A stretch of DNA of 15,176 nucleotides from JAYUHK01 sp043767025. Lineage in GTDB: Bacteria > Bacteroidota > Bacteroidia > Chitinophagales > Saprospiraceae. The notes under the pieces are model-generated. The model was not told the DNA's origin and did not search any database. It saw only the letters and a list, made by a program, of their open reading frames with translations. The translations under genes were made by a program, and so were the position numbers. The stretch is from assembly GCA_043767025.1 (NCBI GenBank), contig JAYUHK010000118.1:1-15176 (forward strand). Direction: 5' to 3'. Within the stretch, counting starts at the first letter, position 1. Every line of letters begins with the position of its first letter. Positions 1-7,830 of the stretch are shown here, piece by piece.

Positions 1-524
1 GCGACTTGCCGACGCAGCAATGCGAGCGCAGTTTCGATAATCTTGTTGTGGTCGAATAGTAAATCGGGCAACTTTGCCAAGTCCCACCAGCGATTTTCGG
101 CAATCAAAAAATTGGTTTGTGGGGAGGTTTTTGAGTACTCGACCAACGCCACAAAACCAATCGTAAGCGTCCGAGTCGCAAATAAGTGAGTTTCTTCCAA
201 CCGAATCCCTTGTTTTGCCAATGTCTTAATCAGACGCTGTGGCTGGACGCGATTAGGCTCGCTGAAAACATGAAATTGTTTCAAAAAAATATCTTCCAAT
301 CCAGTCCGTTTGGTCAGAACTCGCTTTGCCGCTACCTCCAACGTTTCGTCTGAAAAAATGCGACCACCAGGCAAACTCCACTCGGTCGTATTTTTCCAAC
401 GCTGAATCAAAACTTTTAGCTCTTGATTGTGAAATCCAAAAATAACGCAATCTACCGAAATATGCGGTAAATAATCTGCATTAAGCTCTTTTTCCCAAAG
501 TTGGTGTTTTTCTTGCTGGCTCAT
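1..524 (-). CDS. Nudix-domain transcriptional regulator (NrtR/AraR type), 3' end beyond window
   Basis: This frame is open from an ATG at 524 to the left edge (174 codons, no stop), so the gene is partial at its C-terminus. Near the N-terminus it reads DCVIFGFHNQELKVLIQRW, the usual first strand of Nudix-fold regulators in Bacteroidota. The segment LPGGRIFSDETLEVAAKR at about residues 51-68 is the Nudix box. The G-x5-E half is present, but the catalytic REUxEE half reads RVLTKR, so the metal-binding glutamates are missing and hydrolase activity is unlikely. ENRWWDLAKLPDLLFDHNKII at about residues 143-163 is also typical of this family. In known members (NrtR, Bacteroides AraR) a degenerate Nudix domain senses a metabolite and a C-terminal winged helix binds DNA; here that helix would lie beyond the edge. 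The gene is divergent from the beta-glucosidase gene, 105 bp away, so control of that gene is a reasonable inference. A true ADP-ribose hydrolase is the less likely alternative. Confidence 0.85.
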   Translation of the reverse strand, partial: MSQQEKHQLWEKELNADYLPHISVDCVIFGFHNQELKVLIQRWKNTTEWSLPGGRIFSDETLEVAAKRVLTKRTGLEDIFLKQFHVFSEPNRVQPQRLIKTLAKQGIRLEETHLFATRTLTIGFVALVEYSKTSPQTNFLIAENRWWDLAKLPDLLFDHNKIIETALALLRRQV

Positions 525-528
525 TCGA

Positions 529-536
529 CAAATATA
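529..536 (-). promoter_or_regulatory. Candidate -7 element (TATATTTG) for the Nudix regulator
   Basis: On the minus strand TATATTTG matches the Bacteroidota -7 consensus TAnnTTTG exactly. It ends only 4 nt before the ATG at 524, so transcription would start at or next to the start codon and the mRNA would be nearly leaderless. The nearest upstream TTTG is 26 nt away, longer than the usual 17-23. It could be a chance match in A+T-rich DNA. Confidence 0.4.
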
Positions 537-629
537 GTATAATTTTTAAAATTCTTCTGTGTCAAAAATACACAATGTTAAAAAAAATTGTTACCTTACA
601 TTTTTTTACAAAATAACTTTATTGAATTT

Positions 630-2996
630 ATGAAACGACTAAATGTAAGCCTTTTTTTCTTATTGTTCGCCTATTTTGCAACCGCACAAACCAATTTTCA
701 TACCAAAGCAGTAGATTTGGTCGCCAAAATGACGCTCGAAGAGAAAGCATCGCTCTGCTCGGGCGGAACTTTTTGGACGACCAAAGCTGTGCCACGACTC
801 GGTATTCCAGCCATCTACATGACCGACGGACCGCACGGCGTGCGCAAAGCGCAAGGTAGCGGTTTTGCCAACAGTATTCCTGCTACTTGTTTTCCGACCG
901 CGTCGGCACTTTCATCGTCTTGGAACCGCAGCCTAATCAAAGAAGTCGGAGTCGCGCTCGGCGAGGAATGTCAAGCGATGGACATTCAGATTTTGTTGGG
1001 TCCGGGCGTAAACATCAAACGCTCTCCGTTGGGCGGGCGCAATTTTGAGTATTTTTCGGAAGACCCAGTTTTGGCTGGAAAATTAGCGTCTTCGTTTATA
1101 CAAGGTGTTCAGAGTCAAGGAGTTGGAACTTCTATGAAGCATTTTGCAGCCAACAGTCAAGAGTATGACCGAATGACGATGAGCTCTAATGTCCCCGAAA
1201 AAACGTTGCATGAAATCTACTTGCGCGCCTTCGAGATTGCCGTCCGAGAGGCGCAACCTTGGACGGTTATGTGCGCCTATAATAAATTAGACCAGACGTA
1301 TTGCTCCGAAAATGAAAAACTTTTGACCGATATTTTGAAAAAAAGTTGGAGTTTTCAGGGCATCGTAGTGTCCGATTGGGGTTCCGTGAACGACCGCGCG
1401 GCAGGCGTAAAAGCGGGTATGCACCTCGAAATGCCGTCCAGCAGAGGCATCAACGACAAAAAAATCGTCGAAGCCGTTCAGGGCAGAAAATTAGAAGTCG
1501 CTCGCTTGGACGAAATTGTGGTCAATTTGTTAGAAATTATTTTGAAAGCTAAAGAAAGTCACAAAGAAAATGCCACTTACGACGCACAAAAACACCACGA
1601 TTTAGCTCGAAAAGTAGCGGGCGAATGTTTGGTTTTATTAAAAAATGAAAATAATATTTTACCTATTTCGGATAAGACGGACAAAATAGCAGTCATCGGG
1701 GATTTTGCTCAAAAACCGCGTTTTCAGGGCAGCGGTAGCTCGCAAGTGCGTCCTACGCAAACGGCTAATTTACTCGAAGAATGGAAAAAAATAGCACCTA
1801 AAAATACCAATTTTTCGTTTGCGTCGGGATACGAAGAAAGCGGCGAAACCTCCGAAAAACTCATCAACGAAGCGGTCGAAGCCGCTAAAAAATCAAGCGT
1901 AGCTGTCTTGTTAGTCGGGCTACCCGAAATCTTCGAAAGTGAGGGCTACGACCGCGATAATATTGACTTGCCAGAAGGACACACTCGGCTGATAGAGGCT
2001 GTCACAGCGGCACAACCCAATACGGTAGTGGTTTTGATGAACGGCTCGGCGGTCGCGATGCCGTGGGCGCAAAAACCAAAAGCTATCATAGAGGCATGGC
2101 TCACAGGGCAAGGCGGCAGCGGAGCGATTGCCGACGTGCTGACGGGCAAAGTAAATCCGTCGGGCAAACTTTCCGAAACTTTTGCCAAAAGGCTCGAAGA
2201 TACACCTGCATTTATAGATTTTCCAGCAAAAAACGGCGTCGCTACCTACGGCGAAGGGCTTTTTGTGGGCTATCGACACTACGACAAGCGCAAAATCGAA
2301 CCACAATTTCCATTCGGTTTTGGATTGAGTTATACGACATTTGAGTACAAAAAAATGGGAACAAAATCCAAAGTATTTTTTGAAAATGATAATTTGGAGG
2401 TCAGCGTGACAGTCAAAAATACGGGTAAAGTAGCCGGCAGCGAAGTGGTGCAGTTGTATGTGCATCAACAAAATCCGACTTTGATACGCCCAATCAATGA
2501 ACTCAAACAATTTGAAAAGGTAGCTCTTGCCGCAGGCGAAGAAAAAACTATAACCTTCCAACTGAACCGCAGGGATTTTGCGCAATACAACGACGCAGCA
2601 CACGACTGGCTGATAACGACCGACCAATACGATATTTTAGCAGGCAGTTCTTCTCGCAATCTGCCACTCCAACAGACGGTTTCGGTGAAGGCAGCGATGA
2701 CTTTTTTCCCAAAACTGACTCGCAACTCGACCCTCCAAGATTTTGGAAACAACCCGAAAGGCGTTGCTTTTTACAAAGAGTTTGAGGCTAAAATGATGAA
2801 AGGCAACCCCAACGAACCCAAAGGAACGCCCGCGGAAGAAGAAGCAAAAAGAAAAGCAGGGCTGATGATGATGACTTTTATGAAGCAAACTCCGATGCGC
2901 ACCATCGTTTCGATGATGGACGCGATGAGCAGCGAAAAACTCGACCAGATACTCGAGGAAATAAACAAAGACACCAACGCACCGCCACGACCATAA
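630..2996 (+). CDS. bglX: Secreted family 3 beta-glucosidase
   Basis: The product (788 residues) hydrolyses terminal beta-linked glucose from oligosaccharides, probably in the periplasm. The ATG at 630 is chosen over an in-frame ATG at 588 because it directly precedes a good signal peptide (MKR, a Leu/Phe-rich core, then ATAQ). Numbered from 630, the GH3 N-terminal barrel covers about 25-310. It carries the substrate-binding KHF (K170-H171) and the nucleophile Asp249 in VVSDWGS. The C-terminal sandwich domain contains ESEGYDR, whose second Glu (E438) is the probable acid/base. A fibronectin-III-like domain (EVVQLYVHQ...INELKQFEKV) follows at about 610-690, then a Met-rich helical tail. No PA14 insert is seen. 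The length fits BglX-type enzymes. The gene is divergent from the Nudix regulator and ends in its own terminator. I see no Shine-Dalgarno sequence. Specificity (glucosidase rather than xylosidase) is inferred from overall resemblance. Confidence 0.93.
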   Translation: MKRLNVSLFFLLFAYFATAQTNFHTKAVDLVAKMTLEEKASLCSGGTFWTTKAVPRLGIPAIYMTDGPHGVRKAQGSGFANSIPATCFPTASALSSSWNRSLIKEVGVALGEECQAMDIQILLGPGVNIKRSPLGGRNFEYFSEDPVLAGKLASSFIQGVQSQGVGTSMKHFAANSQEYDRMTMSSNVPEKTLHEIYLRAFEIAVREAQPWTVMCAYNKLDQTYCSENEKLLTDILKKSWSFQGIVVSDWGSVNDRAAGVKAGMHLEMPSSRGINDKKIVEAVQGRKLEVARLDEIVVNLLEIILKAKESHKENATYDAQKHHDLARKVAGECLVLLKNENNILPISDKTDKIAVIGDFAQKPRFQGSGSSQVRPTQTANLLEEWKKIAPKNTNFSFASGYEESGETSEKLINEAVEAAKKSSVAVLLVGLPEIFESEGYDRDNIDLPEGHTRLIEAVTAAQPNTVVVLMNGSAVAMPWAQKPKAIIEAWLTGQGGSGAIADVLTGKVNPSGKLSETFAKRLEDTPAFIDFPAKNGVATYGEGLFVGYRHYDKRKIEPQFPFGFGLSYTTFEYKKMGTKSKVFFENDNLEVSVTVKNTGKVAGSEVVQLYVHQQNPTLIRPINELKQFEKVALAAGEEKTITFQLNRRDFAQYNDAAHDWLITTDQYDILAGSSSRNLPLQQTVSVKAAMTFFPKLTRNSTLQDFGNNPKGVAFYKEFEAKMMKGNPNEPKGTPAEEEAKRKAGLMMMTFMKQTPMRTIVSMMDAMSSEKLDQILEEINKDTNAPPRP

Positions 2997-3024
2997 AGAA
3001 AAAATATCTGAAAGCACTTGAACG

Positions 3025-3067
3025 AAATCGGGACAAAAAGGTGCGATGCCGTTTTGTCCCGATTTTT
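3025..3067 (+). terminator. Intrinsic terminator after the beta-glucosidase gene
   Basis: There is a perfect 14-bp inverted repeat: AAATCGGGACAAAA at 3025-3038 and TTTTGTCCCGATTT at 3052-3065, with a 13-nt loop. A T-rich run follows. It begins 28 nt after the stop codon. The A-tract upstream and T-tract downstream could also let it work on transcripts arriving from the right. Confidence 0.9.
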
Positions 3068-3227
3068 ATTTTTTATGAAGTTATTGGAGTTTTCAAATCT
3101 ATTTTCAGCACCAAAACCACCGCTAATTTTTATGTCTTACAAATCAAAATTAGACCTCCTATTTTTATTGGTCTGTGTGATAGAAGTGGTGTTGATGACG
3201 ATAAATAAAAATAAAAAAGCAGTAAAA

Positions 3228-3253
3228 TGTGACAATAAAATAAAAATGTCACA
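3228..3253 (-). terminator. Hairpin made of an inverted TGTGACA/TGTCACA pair, downstream of the GH13 gene
   Basis: TGTGACA at 3228-3234 and TGTCACA at 3247-3253 form a perfect 7-bp inverted repeat with a 12-nt A+T loop. The hairpin starts 6 nt after the GH13 stop codon. On the minus strand it is followed by TTTT and, shortly after, a second T-rich run, so it is a plausible terminator for the GH13/peptidase operon. Its arms are the heptamer that is over-represented across the window. Confidence 0.6.
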
Positions 3254-3259
3254 AAATTC

Positions 3260-5116
3260 TTATTGTAGCTCCAAAATAAAAAGTTTTTTACCACCGATTA
3301 TTGCTTTTGAGTTCAGCTCCAAAACGTCTTTGCTGCTTATTTCGGTTGCTTTTTTGAAGCCGTTGGTTCGCTCCGAATATGCACCGAAATCAATTTCTTT
3401 TTCTTGGTCGGAAGTGTTCATCACACACATTATGGTCTGCTTGGAGTCGTATCGAAAATAAACATACAAACCGTCAGAAGGTACATATTGCTGGAGTTTT
3501 CCTGTTTTGAGAGCCGAAGAATTTTTACGAAAATTGCCCAATAGTTTGGTATAATCCTGAATTTCTTTTTCGGTTTGCGTCAGTCCCACCTGCGTAAAAG
3601 CATTTTTTGTGTCGCCTTTCCAACCGCCCGGAAAGTCCAATCTCACATTTCCGTCAAAAGGATGTGTAGAACCTTTCATCAATATTTCGGTACCGTAGTA
3701 GAGTTGCGGGATTCCGCGACAGGTAAAAAGCCAAGCCAAACCCATTTTTTGCTTCGCAACATTTTCGCCTATTTGTGTAAAAAATCTATCCAAATCGTGG
3801 TTGTCAAGAAAGATGACGTTGCTTGTCGCATCTTTGTACACGAAGTCTTGCGCGAGCGTAGAATAAAGTCGGCTTGCGCCCTCTGTCCAGCCAAAAGGTT
3901 CGTTGAGAGCTTTCGTAATTCCGTACAGGTTGAGCTGAAAATCAGTCACGCCTGTCAGATTGCTTTTAAACGGAATATCGAAATTATTATTTACAAAAAA
4001 TGCTTGATTTGTGACACCGTGAACCCATGTTTCGCCAAAAAGAAATATTTTAGGATACTCGTCCAAAAGAGCTTTGTTGCAGCGATTCATAAAAACCAAA
4101 TCATTGTAGGCATAAGTGTCTATGCGCCAAGCATCTATGCCAAATTCTTCTACTGCCCATAGCGCATTTTGTATCTGAAAATTCGCCACCAATGGATTAT
4201 TTTGGTTCAAATCTGGCATATTGGGCGTAAACCAGCCGTCGCTCATTCTTTTTTTATCGGCTTTACTGGCATACGGGTCGAATAGGGGTTGGTCTTTGTA
4301 GCTCGTGTTTGTGTAGCTGTCCCAACGGTGCAGCCAATCTTTTGTTGGAGGGTCTAACGCCATAAAGTGCTGACTACCAATATGGTTATAGACTGCATCT
4401 TTGATAAGTTTCATGCCTCTGCGATGAAGTTCGTCGGATAATTTTTTATAAATTTCTTCGCCGCCGTGACGGGCATCAATTTTGTAATGATTGGTAAAAG
4501 CATAACCGTGTTCCGTCCGATTGGGCATATCATTTTCTATCACGGGAGTCAGCCAGACTGCGGTTGCACCCAAAGATTGTATATAGTCCAAGTGATTAAT
4601 CACACCTTGAAGGTCGCCTCCGTGCCGCAAAAAAATAGAGTCGCGGTCGAGCGATTGGTCTTTCATACCCGCTATTCTATCGTTTTTTTCATCTCCGTTG
4701 CTGAATCTATCGGGCATTAAAAAATAAATAAAATCACTACTTGTGATACCTTGTGCAAACGAAGTTCCGTTTCCTTTGCGGCGACTTTTGAGTTCCCAAG
4801 GAATTTTTACAGTCTTTCCATTCTCCGAAAACTCAATCTGAACTGTACCAATTTTTGCTTTTGGGTCAATCACAACATCGAGCGCGAGGTATTTTTGATT
4901 GTCCAATTTCTGTACTTTTTCAATCTTCACGCCGTCGTATTTTATGCTGACTTTCTGCGAAGCAATATTTTGGGAAGGATTGCGCACCAGAATTTGCACT
5001 TTGTTCCACTTCATTCCTGCCCACCAGTGAGTGGGATAGAGTTCGTAATTTTGACTCCGTGCAGAAGTAAAAGTTAAGAAAATTATGGCTGCTACAAGAA
5101 TAAATTTGCTGTACAT
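3260..5116 (-). CDS. Periplasmic GH13 maltodextrinase / neopullulanase (SusA-like)
   Basis: The 618-residue enzyme probably cleaves alpha-1,4 links in maltodextrins, cyclodextrins or pullulan after import. Residues 1-22 are a signal peptide (hydrophobic ILVAAIIFLTF core, ARSQ end) with no lipobox. A beta-sandwich N-terminal domain of the cyclomaltodextrinase type (YPTHWWAGMKWN...VQILV) covers about 24-110. The GH13 barrel follows at about 125-530. All four GH13 signature regions are visible: DAVYNH (D240, N244, H245); GIDAWRID with nucleophile D333; LFGETW with acid/base E362; and FLDNHD with D441. A short beta-rich C-terminal domain ends the protein. The length fits neopullulanases of Bacteroidota. 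The start is 37 nt after the peptidase stop on the same strand, so co-transcription is likely. No susC, susD or susR gene is in the window. Exact substrate preference cannot be read from the sequence. Confidence 0.92.
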   Translation of the reverse strand: MYSKFILVAAIIFLTFTSARSQNYELYPTHWWAGMKWNKVQILVRNPSQNIASQKVSIKYDGVKIEKVQKLDNQKYLALDVVIDPKAKIGTVQIEFSENGKTVKIPWELKSRRKGNGTSFAQGITSSDFIYFLMPDRFSNGDEKNDRIAGMKDQSLDRDSIFLRHGGDLQGVINHLDYIQSLGATAVWLTPVIENDMPNRTEHGYAFTNHYKIDARHGGEEIYKKLSDELHRRGMKLIKDAVYNHIGSQHFMALDPPTKDWLHRWDSYTNTSYKDQPLFDPYASKADKKRMSDGWFTPNMPDLNQNNPLVANFQIQNALWAVEEFGIDAWRIDTYAYNDLVFMNRCNKALLDEYPKIFLFGETWVHGVTNQAFFVNNNFDIPFKSNLTGVTDFQLNLYGITKALNEPFGWTEGASRLYSTLAQDFVYKDATSNVIFLDNHDLDRFFTQIGENVAKQKMGLAWLFTCRGIPQLYYGTEILMKGSTHPFDGNVRLDFPGGWKGDTKNAFTQVGLTQTEKEIQDYTKLLGNFRKNSSALKTGKLQQYVPSDGLYVYFRYDSKQTIMCVMNTSDQEKEIDFGAYSERTNGFKKATEISSKDVLELNSKAIIGGKKLFILELQ

Positions 5117-5153
5117 TTTAGGTCTATTTTATTAAAAAATTCGATGGAACTAT

Positions 5154-7328
5154 TTATTTTTTCTTTGGATGTACCAATTTCATCTCTGTCACTAAATGGC
5201 TTGCATTTGCAAATTTATCTACGATAAAAAGCACATAACGCGCATCAACCATAATATTTCGGCAAATAGAGCGGTCGTAATTGATGTCGCTCATCGTTCC
5301 CTCCCACACGCGGTCGAAGTTTAGACCTACCAGATTCCCGTAAGCATCGATAGCTGGACTGCCAGAATTTCCGCCTGTCGTATGATTGGAGCCGATAAAA
5401 CAGACTGGCATTTTCCCATTTTGATCGGCATAAATACCGTAATCTTTTTTATCGAATAGCTTGCGTAATTTTTCTGGAACATCAGATTCGTAGTCGTTTG
5501 GAATGTACTTTTCCATCACTCCGTCAAGATAAGTGTAGTAATTATAAGTCACGCCGTCGCGTGGCTGATAAGGTTCGACCTGTCCGTAAGTAACTCGCAA
5601 GGTGCTGTTCGCGTCGGGATAAAAAGTTTTGTCAGCAGCAAAAACAGTCATTTGTGCTTTCAAATACTTGCGTTGCAAACGATTGATTTCGGGCTGTATC
5701 TCTCGGATTTTGGCATCTACTTTTTCTATGTAGCCGTCCATCAAACTTTTACCAAACTGATATGCGGCATCATTTTTTATTTTTGTCACAAAATCCGATG
5801 AATTTGATTTTTCTATCAAAGAAATTAATTTTTCGGGCTGCGTCAGAATAGTTTTTTGATACAGATTATCGGCTAATTTTAAAAAATTTTGCTCGTATTT
5901 TTTTACTTGTTTGAGGGCGACATCGCCGATGTAATCGGGATTTACATTCTTAAAATACATCTCGACAAGTCCTGCGAATATTTTTTTATCTACATCAGCA
6001 TTGTAATCTTTGAAAAAATCTTTCAAACCTTCGATAGTTTTGGTTTTCTTATCCGCAAAACCTTTTTCGCCATTGTTTTCAGCCACTTTTACCAACCCAC
6101 TCATTGTGTTTACGAGTGACAAAATCTCGGTATTTCGGGTTACTTCGCTAAAATAATCGCGGGTAAAAGCATACGGTTTTAACAACTTATAGTTCAAGTT
6201 GAGCTGGTCAAGCACTGAACCATATTGGACTTTCAGCTCGGGTTGGGCGTTCAATTTTTTAATGAAGTCTGCTTCATATTGCTGTTTTTTTCCGACTCCG
6301 TCGCATTTTTTTAAGCCCAAACTTTCGCCCAACCATTTTTTCCAATAGTTTGCGATGCTCGCGTATTTTGCTGAATACTGTATTTTGATCTGTTCATCTT
6401 TTCGCATCGCCTCGTCCATAACTTTCAAAGCGCGGTCGCGCACGCCAATTTTGACAGGATTGAGCGTATTTAATGTTTGCTCGACGGCGGCGGCGGGCAA
6501 ATATTCGTTGGTTCTACCCGGAAAACCCATCACAAGTGTAAAATCTCCTTCGGCAACTCCATCTAAAGAAATAGGCAAAAAGTGACGGGGTTTAAATGGC
6601 ACATTTTCTTTTGAGTAAGCCGCAGGACGGTTATCTTTATCGGCATAAATACGGAACATCGAAAAATCTCCTGTGTGCCTCGGAAACACCCAATTATCGG
6701 TATCAGAGCCAAATTTTCCAATAGAAGACGGCGGTGTGCCGACCAATCGGACATCTTTGAAGGTTTCGGTGACAAAAAGATAGTAATTATTTCCTTCAAA
6801 AAACGGGCGAATTAGAATATCTTGGTAAGGTTCTTTGGTCGTAGATTTTGATATTTTTTCTAAATTTTTATCAATTTGTGACTGTCGCTCTTTTTCGGAG
6901 ATATTGTCCATAATTCCCGCCGTCGCTGCCGCAGTCACGTCCTCCATTCTCACGATAAATAGAGCCGTCAAGCCCGGATTTGGTAACTCTTGGTCGAGTG
7001 TTTTTGCCCAGAATCCGTCGCGTAAGTAGTTGGTTTCCAGCGTAGTATGGTCTTGGATAGCACCGTATCCGCAGTGGTGGTTGGTAAGCAGCAATCCTTT
7101 ATCGGAGATGATTTCGCCGGTGCAGCCGCCGCCGAATTGTACGACCGCATCTTTCAGAGAGCCTTTATTGAGGCTGTAAATATCTTCGGCGTTCATTTTC
7201 ATGCCCATAGATTTCATCTGTGCTTCGTTCATTTTTTGGAGTAAAAAAGGAAGCCACATTCCTTCGCCAGCCCAAGTTGGGGCGGCAGCGGCGATTGCGA
7301 AAATCGCCAAAAAAATTAGTTTTTTCAT
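5154..7328 (-). CDS. dpp11: S46 dipeptidyl-peptidase, DPP11 type (Asp/Glu-specific)
   Basis: This 724-residue serine peptidase removes dipeptides from the N-termini of peptides in the periplasm. The signal peptide is MKKLIFLAIFAIAAAAPTWA. The S46 family is shown by GEGMWLPF just after it, LLTNHHCGYGAIQDH with catalytic His85, DNWVFPRHTGDFSMFRIYAD with probable catalytic Asp221, and TTGGNSGSPAIDAYGNLVGL with catalytic Ser655. The residue 18 past the serine is Arg673, in NFDRVWEG. In Porphyromonas gingivalis the same position is Arg in DPP11 (acidic P1) and Gly in DPP7 (hydrophobic P1), so acidic specificity is inferred here. The His, Ser and Arg numbers match those reported for the P. gingivalis enzyme. 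A central helical region (about 290-560) forms the cap typical of S46. It is the first gene of a probable operon with the GH13 gene and is divergent from the macroglobulin gene. I see no clear promoter; CAATGATA at 7348-7355 is a one-mismatch match. Confidence 0.95.
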   Translation of the reverse strand: MKKLIFLAIFAIAAAAPTWAGEGMWLPFLLQKMNEAQMKSMGMKMNAEDIYSLNKGSLKDAVVQFGGGCTGEIISDKGLLLTNHHCGYGAIQDHTTLETNYLRDGFWAKTLDQELPNPGLTALFIVRMEDVTAAATAGIMDNISEKERQSQIDKNLEKISKSTTKEPYQDILIRPFFEGNNYYLFVTETFKDVRLVGTPPSSIGKFGSDTDNWVFPRHTGDFSMFRIYADKDNRPAAYSKENVPFKPRHFLPISLDGVAEGDFTLVMGFPGRTNEYLPAAAVEQTLNTLNPVKIGVRDRALKVMDEAMRKDEQIKIQYSAKYASIANYWKKWLGESLGLKKCDGVGKKQQYEADFIKKLNAQPELKVQYGSVLDQLNLNYKLLKPYAFTRDYFSEVTRNTEILSLVNTMSGLVKVAENNGEKGFADKKTKTIEGLKDFFKDYNADVDKKIFAGLVEMYFKNVNPDYIGDVALKQVKKYEQNFLKLADNLYQKTILTQPEKLISLIEKSNSSDFVTKIKNDAAYQFGKSLMDGYIEKVDAKIREIQPEINRLQRKYLKAQMTVFAADKTFYPDANSTLRVTYGQVEPYQPRDGVTYNYYTYLDGVMEKYIPNDYESDVPEKLRKLFDKKDYGIYADQNGKMPVCFIGSNHTTGGNSGSPAIDAYGNLVGLNFDRVWEGTMSDINYDRSICRNIMVDARYVLFIVDKFANASHLVTEMKLVHPKKK

Positions 7329-7411
7329 TATTAGTTGTTTTTCTTTGCAATGATAAGATTTTTTTAGTTTTTTTTCAGAAATGAAATAAAAAAGTATGCT
7401 TAATGGCGATA

Positions 7412-7466
7412 TTTTTACTTAAAATTGTAAAATAAATGTTGTTTACTTCACAATTTTAAGTAAAAA
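7412..7466. repeat. Perfect 17-bp inverted repeat between divergent genes
   Basis: TTTTTACTTAAAATTGT (7412-7428) and ACAATTTTAAGTAAAAA (7450-7466) are exact reverse complements, separated by 21 nt. It lies upstream of both flanking genes. Neither orientation places a T-run after the stem, so it is not a standard terminator. An operator, a 5' leader structure or the remnant of a mobile element are all possible. Confidence 0.85.
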
Positions 7467-7530
7467 AAAGTCTTATAACCTGATACCGCATGCATCAAAC
7501 ATTTGTAGAAAATACGTTGTACATCACGTC

Positions 7531-7550
7531 CGTCCCCGAAGGGGTCACAT
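7531..7550. repeat. REP-like mini-hairpin CCCCGAAGGGG
   Basis: CCCC (7534-7537) and GGGG (7541-7544) pair around a GAA loop, a G+C-rich island in A+T-rich noncoding DNA. Short CCCCGAAGGGG hairpins are found as dispersed intergenic repeats in some Bacteroidota genomes. Only one copy is in this window, so repeat status is inferred. Confidence 0.4.
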
Positions 7551-7707
7551 TATGGTATTTGTTTTTATAAACGTTTAATCCCCCCGAGATTTTAGTTGTG
7601 CGTAAGTATTTAGAGCTTCAAAATGTCCATTAGCAATGAGGAAAAATTAAGTACCTTATTTTTTCCCCATTCCTTATAGTATTTCTTCGTCCAAAAAATC
7701 ATACATC

Positions 7708-7743
7708 ACGAAATTACAACATATTTTAAATAATTTCGTTTTT
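7708..7743 (+). terminator. Terminator-like inverted repeat in the macroglobulin leader region
   Basis: ACGAAATTA (7708-7716) and TAATTTCGT (7731-7739) are exact reverse complements with a 14-nt loop, and the right arm runs into TTTTT (7739-7743). The stem has only two G/C pairs, so it would be weak. It lies 116 nt before the macroglobulin ATG. If transcription starts further upstream it could act as an attenuator; otherwise it may be an operator or chance. Confidence 0.35.
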
Positions 7744-7798
7744 AGGTGTTTAAGACTGAACAAACTTTGTTTGCATGGCAACATAAATTGCTGATTTG

Positions 7799-7830
7799 CA
7801 ATAATTTATGACGACTAAAAACTACTAAAA
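7799..7830 (-). repeat. Left copy of a dispersed repeat (inverted relative to 15104-15158)
   Basis: Read on the minus strand this is TTTTAGTAGTT, then TTT, then AGTCGTCATAAATTATTG. The right copy at 15104-15158 has the same 11-base block, a longer spacer, and the second block with one mismatch (17/18). The copy lies 30-61 nt before the macroglobulin start codon. Confidence 0.55.

Noticed and set aside
253..450. 65-codon minus-strand open frame at the left edge
   Set aside because: It is in a different frame from the Nudix protein, which is open across the whole region and matches a known family.
572..591. ACAAT-N10-ATTGT as an operator for the Nudix regulator
   Set aside because: Arms are only 5 bp in A+T-rich sequence; no comparative support is available here.
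588..621. TTG plus TAACTTTA as a beta-glucosidase promoter
   Set aside because: One mismatch in the -7 element, a 23-nt spacer and only about 9 nt to the ATG; too weak to list as a feature.
588..629. Upstream start for the beta-glucosidase at 588
   Set aside because: It would put 14 extra residues before the signal peptide; the ATG at 630 directly precedes a normal one.
1920..2627. 235-codon minus-strand open frame inside the beta-glucosidase gene
   Set aside because: Antisense shadow of conserved GH3 sequence, with no recognisable protein features.
3123..3153. CTAATTTT/AAAATTAG inverted repeat between the convergent genes
   Set aside because: Eight-bp stem of almost pure A+T with a 15-nt loop; expected by chance in such DNA.
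3018..3461. 147-codon plus-strand open frame between the beta-glucosidase and GH13 genes
   Set aside because: It starts inside the terminator, overlaps the 3' end of the GH13 gene on the other strand, and its translation is low-complexity with no family resemblance.
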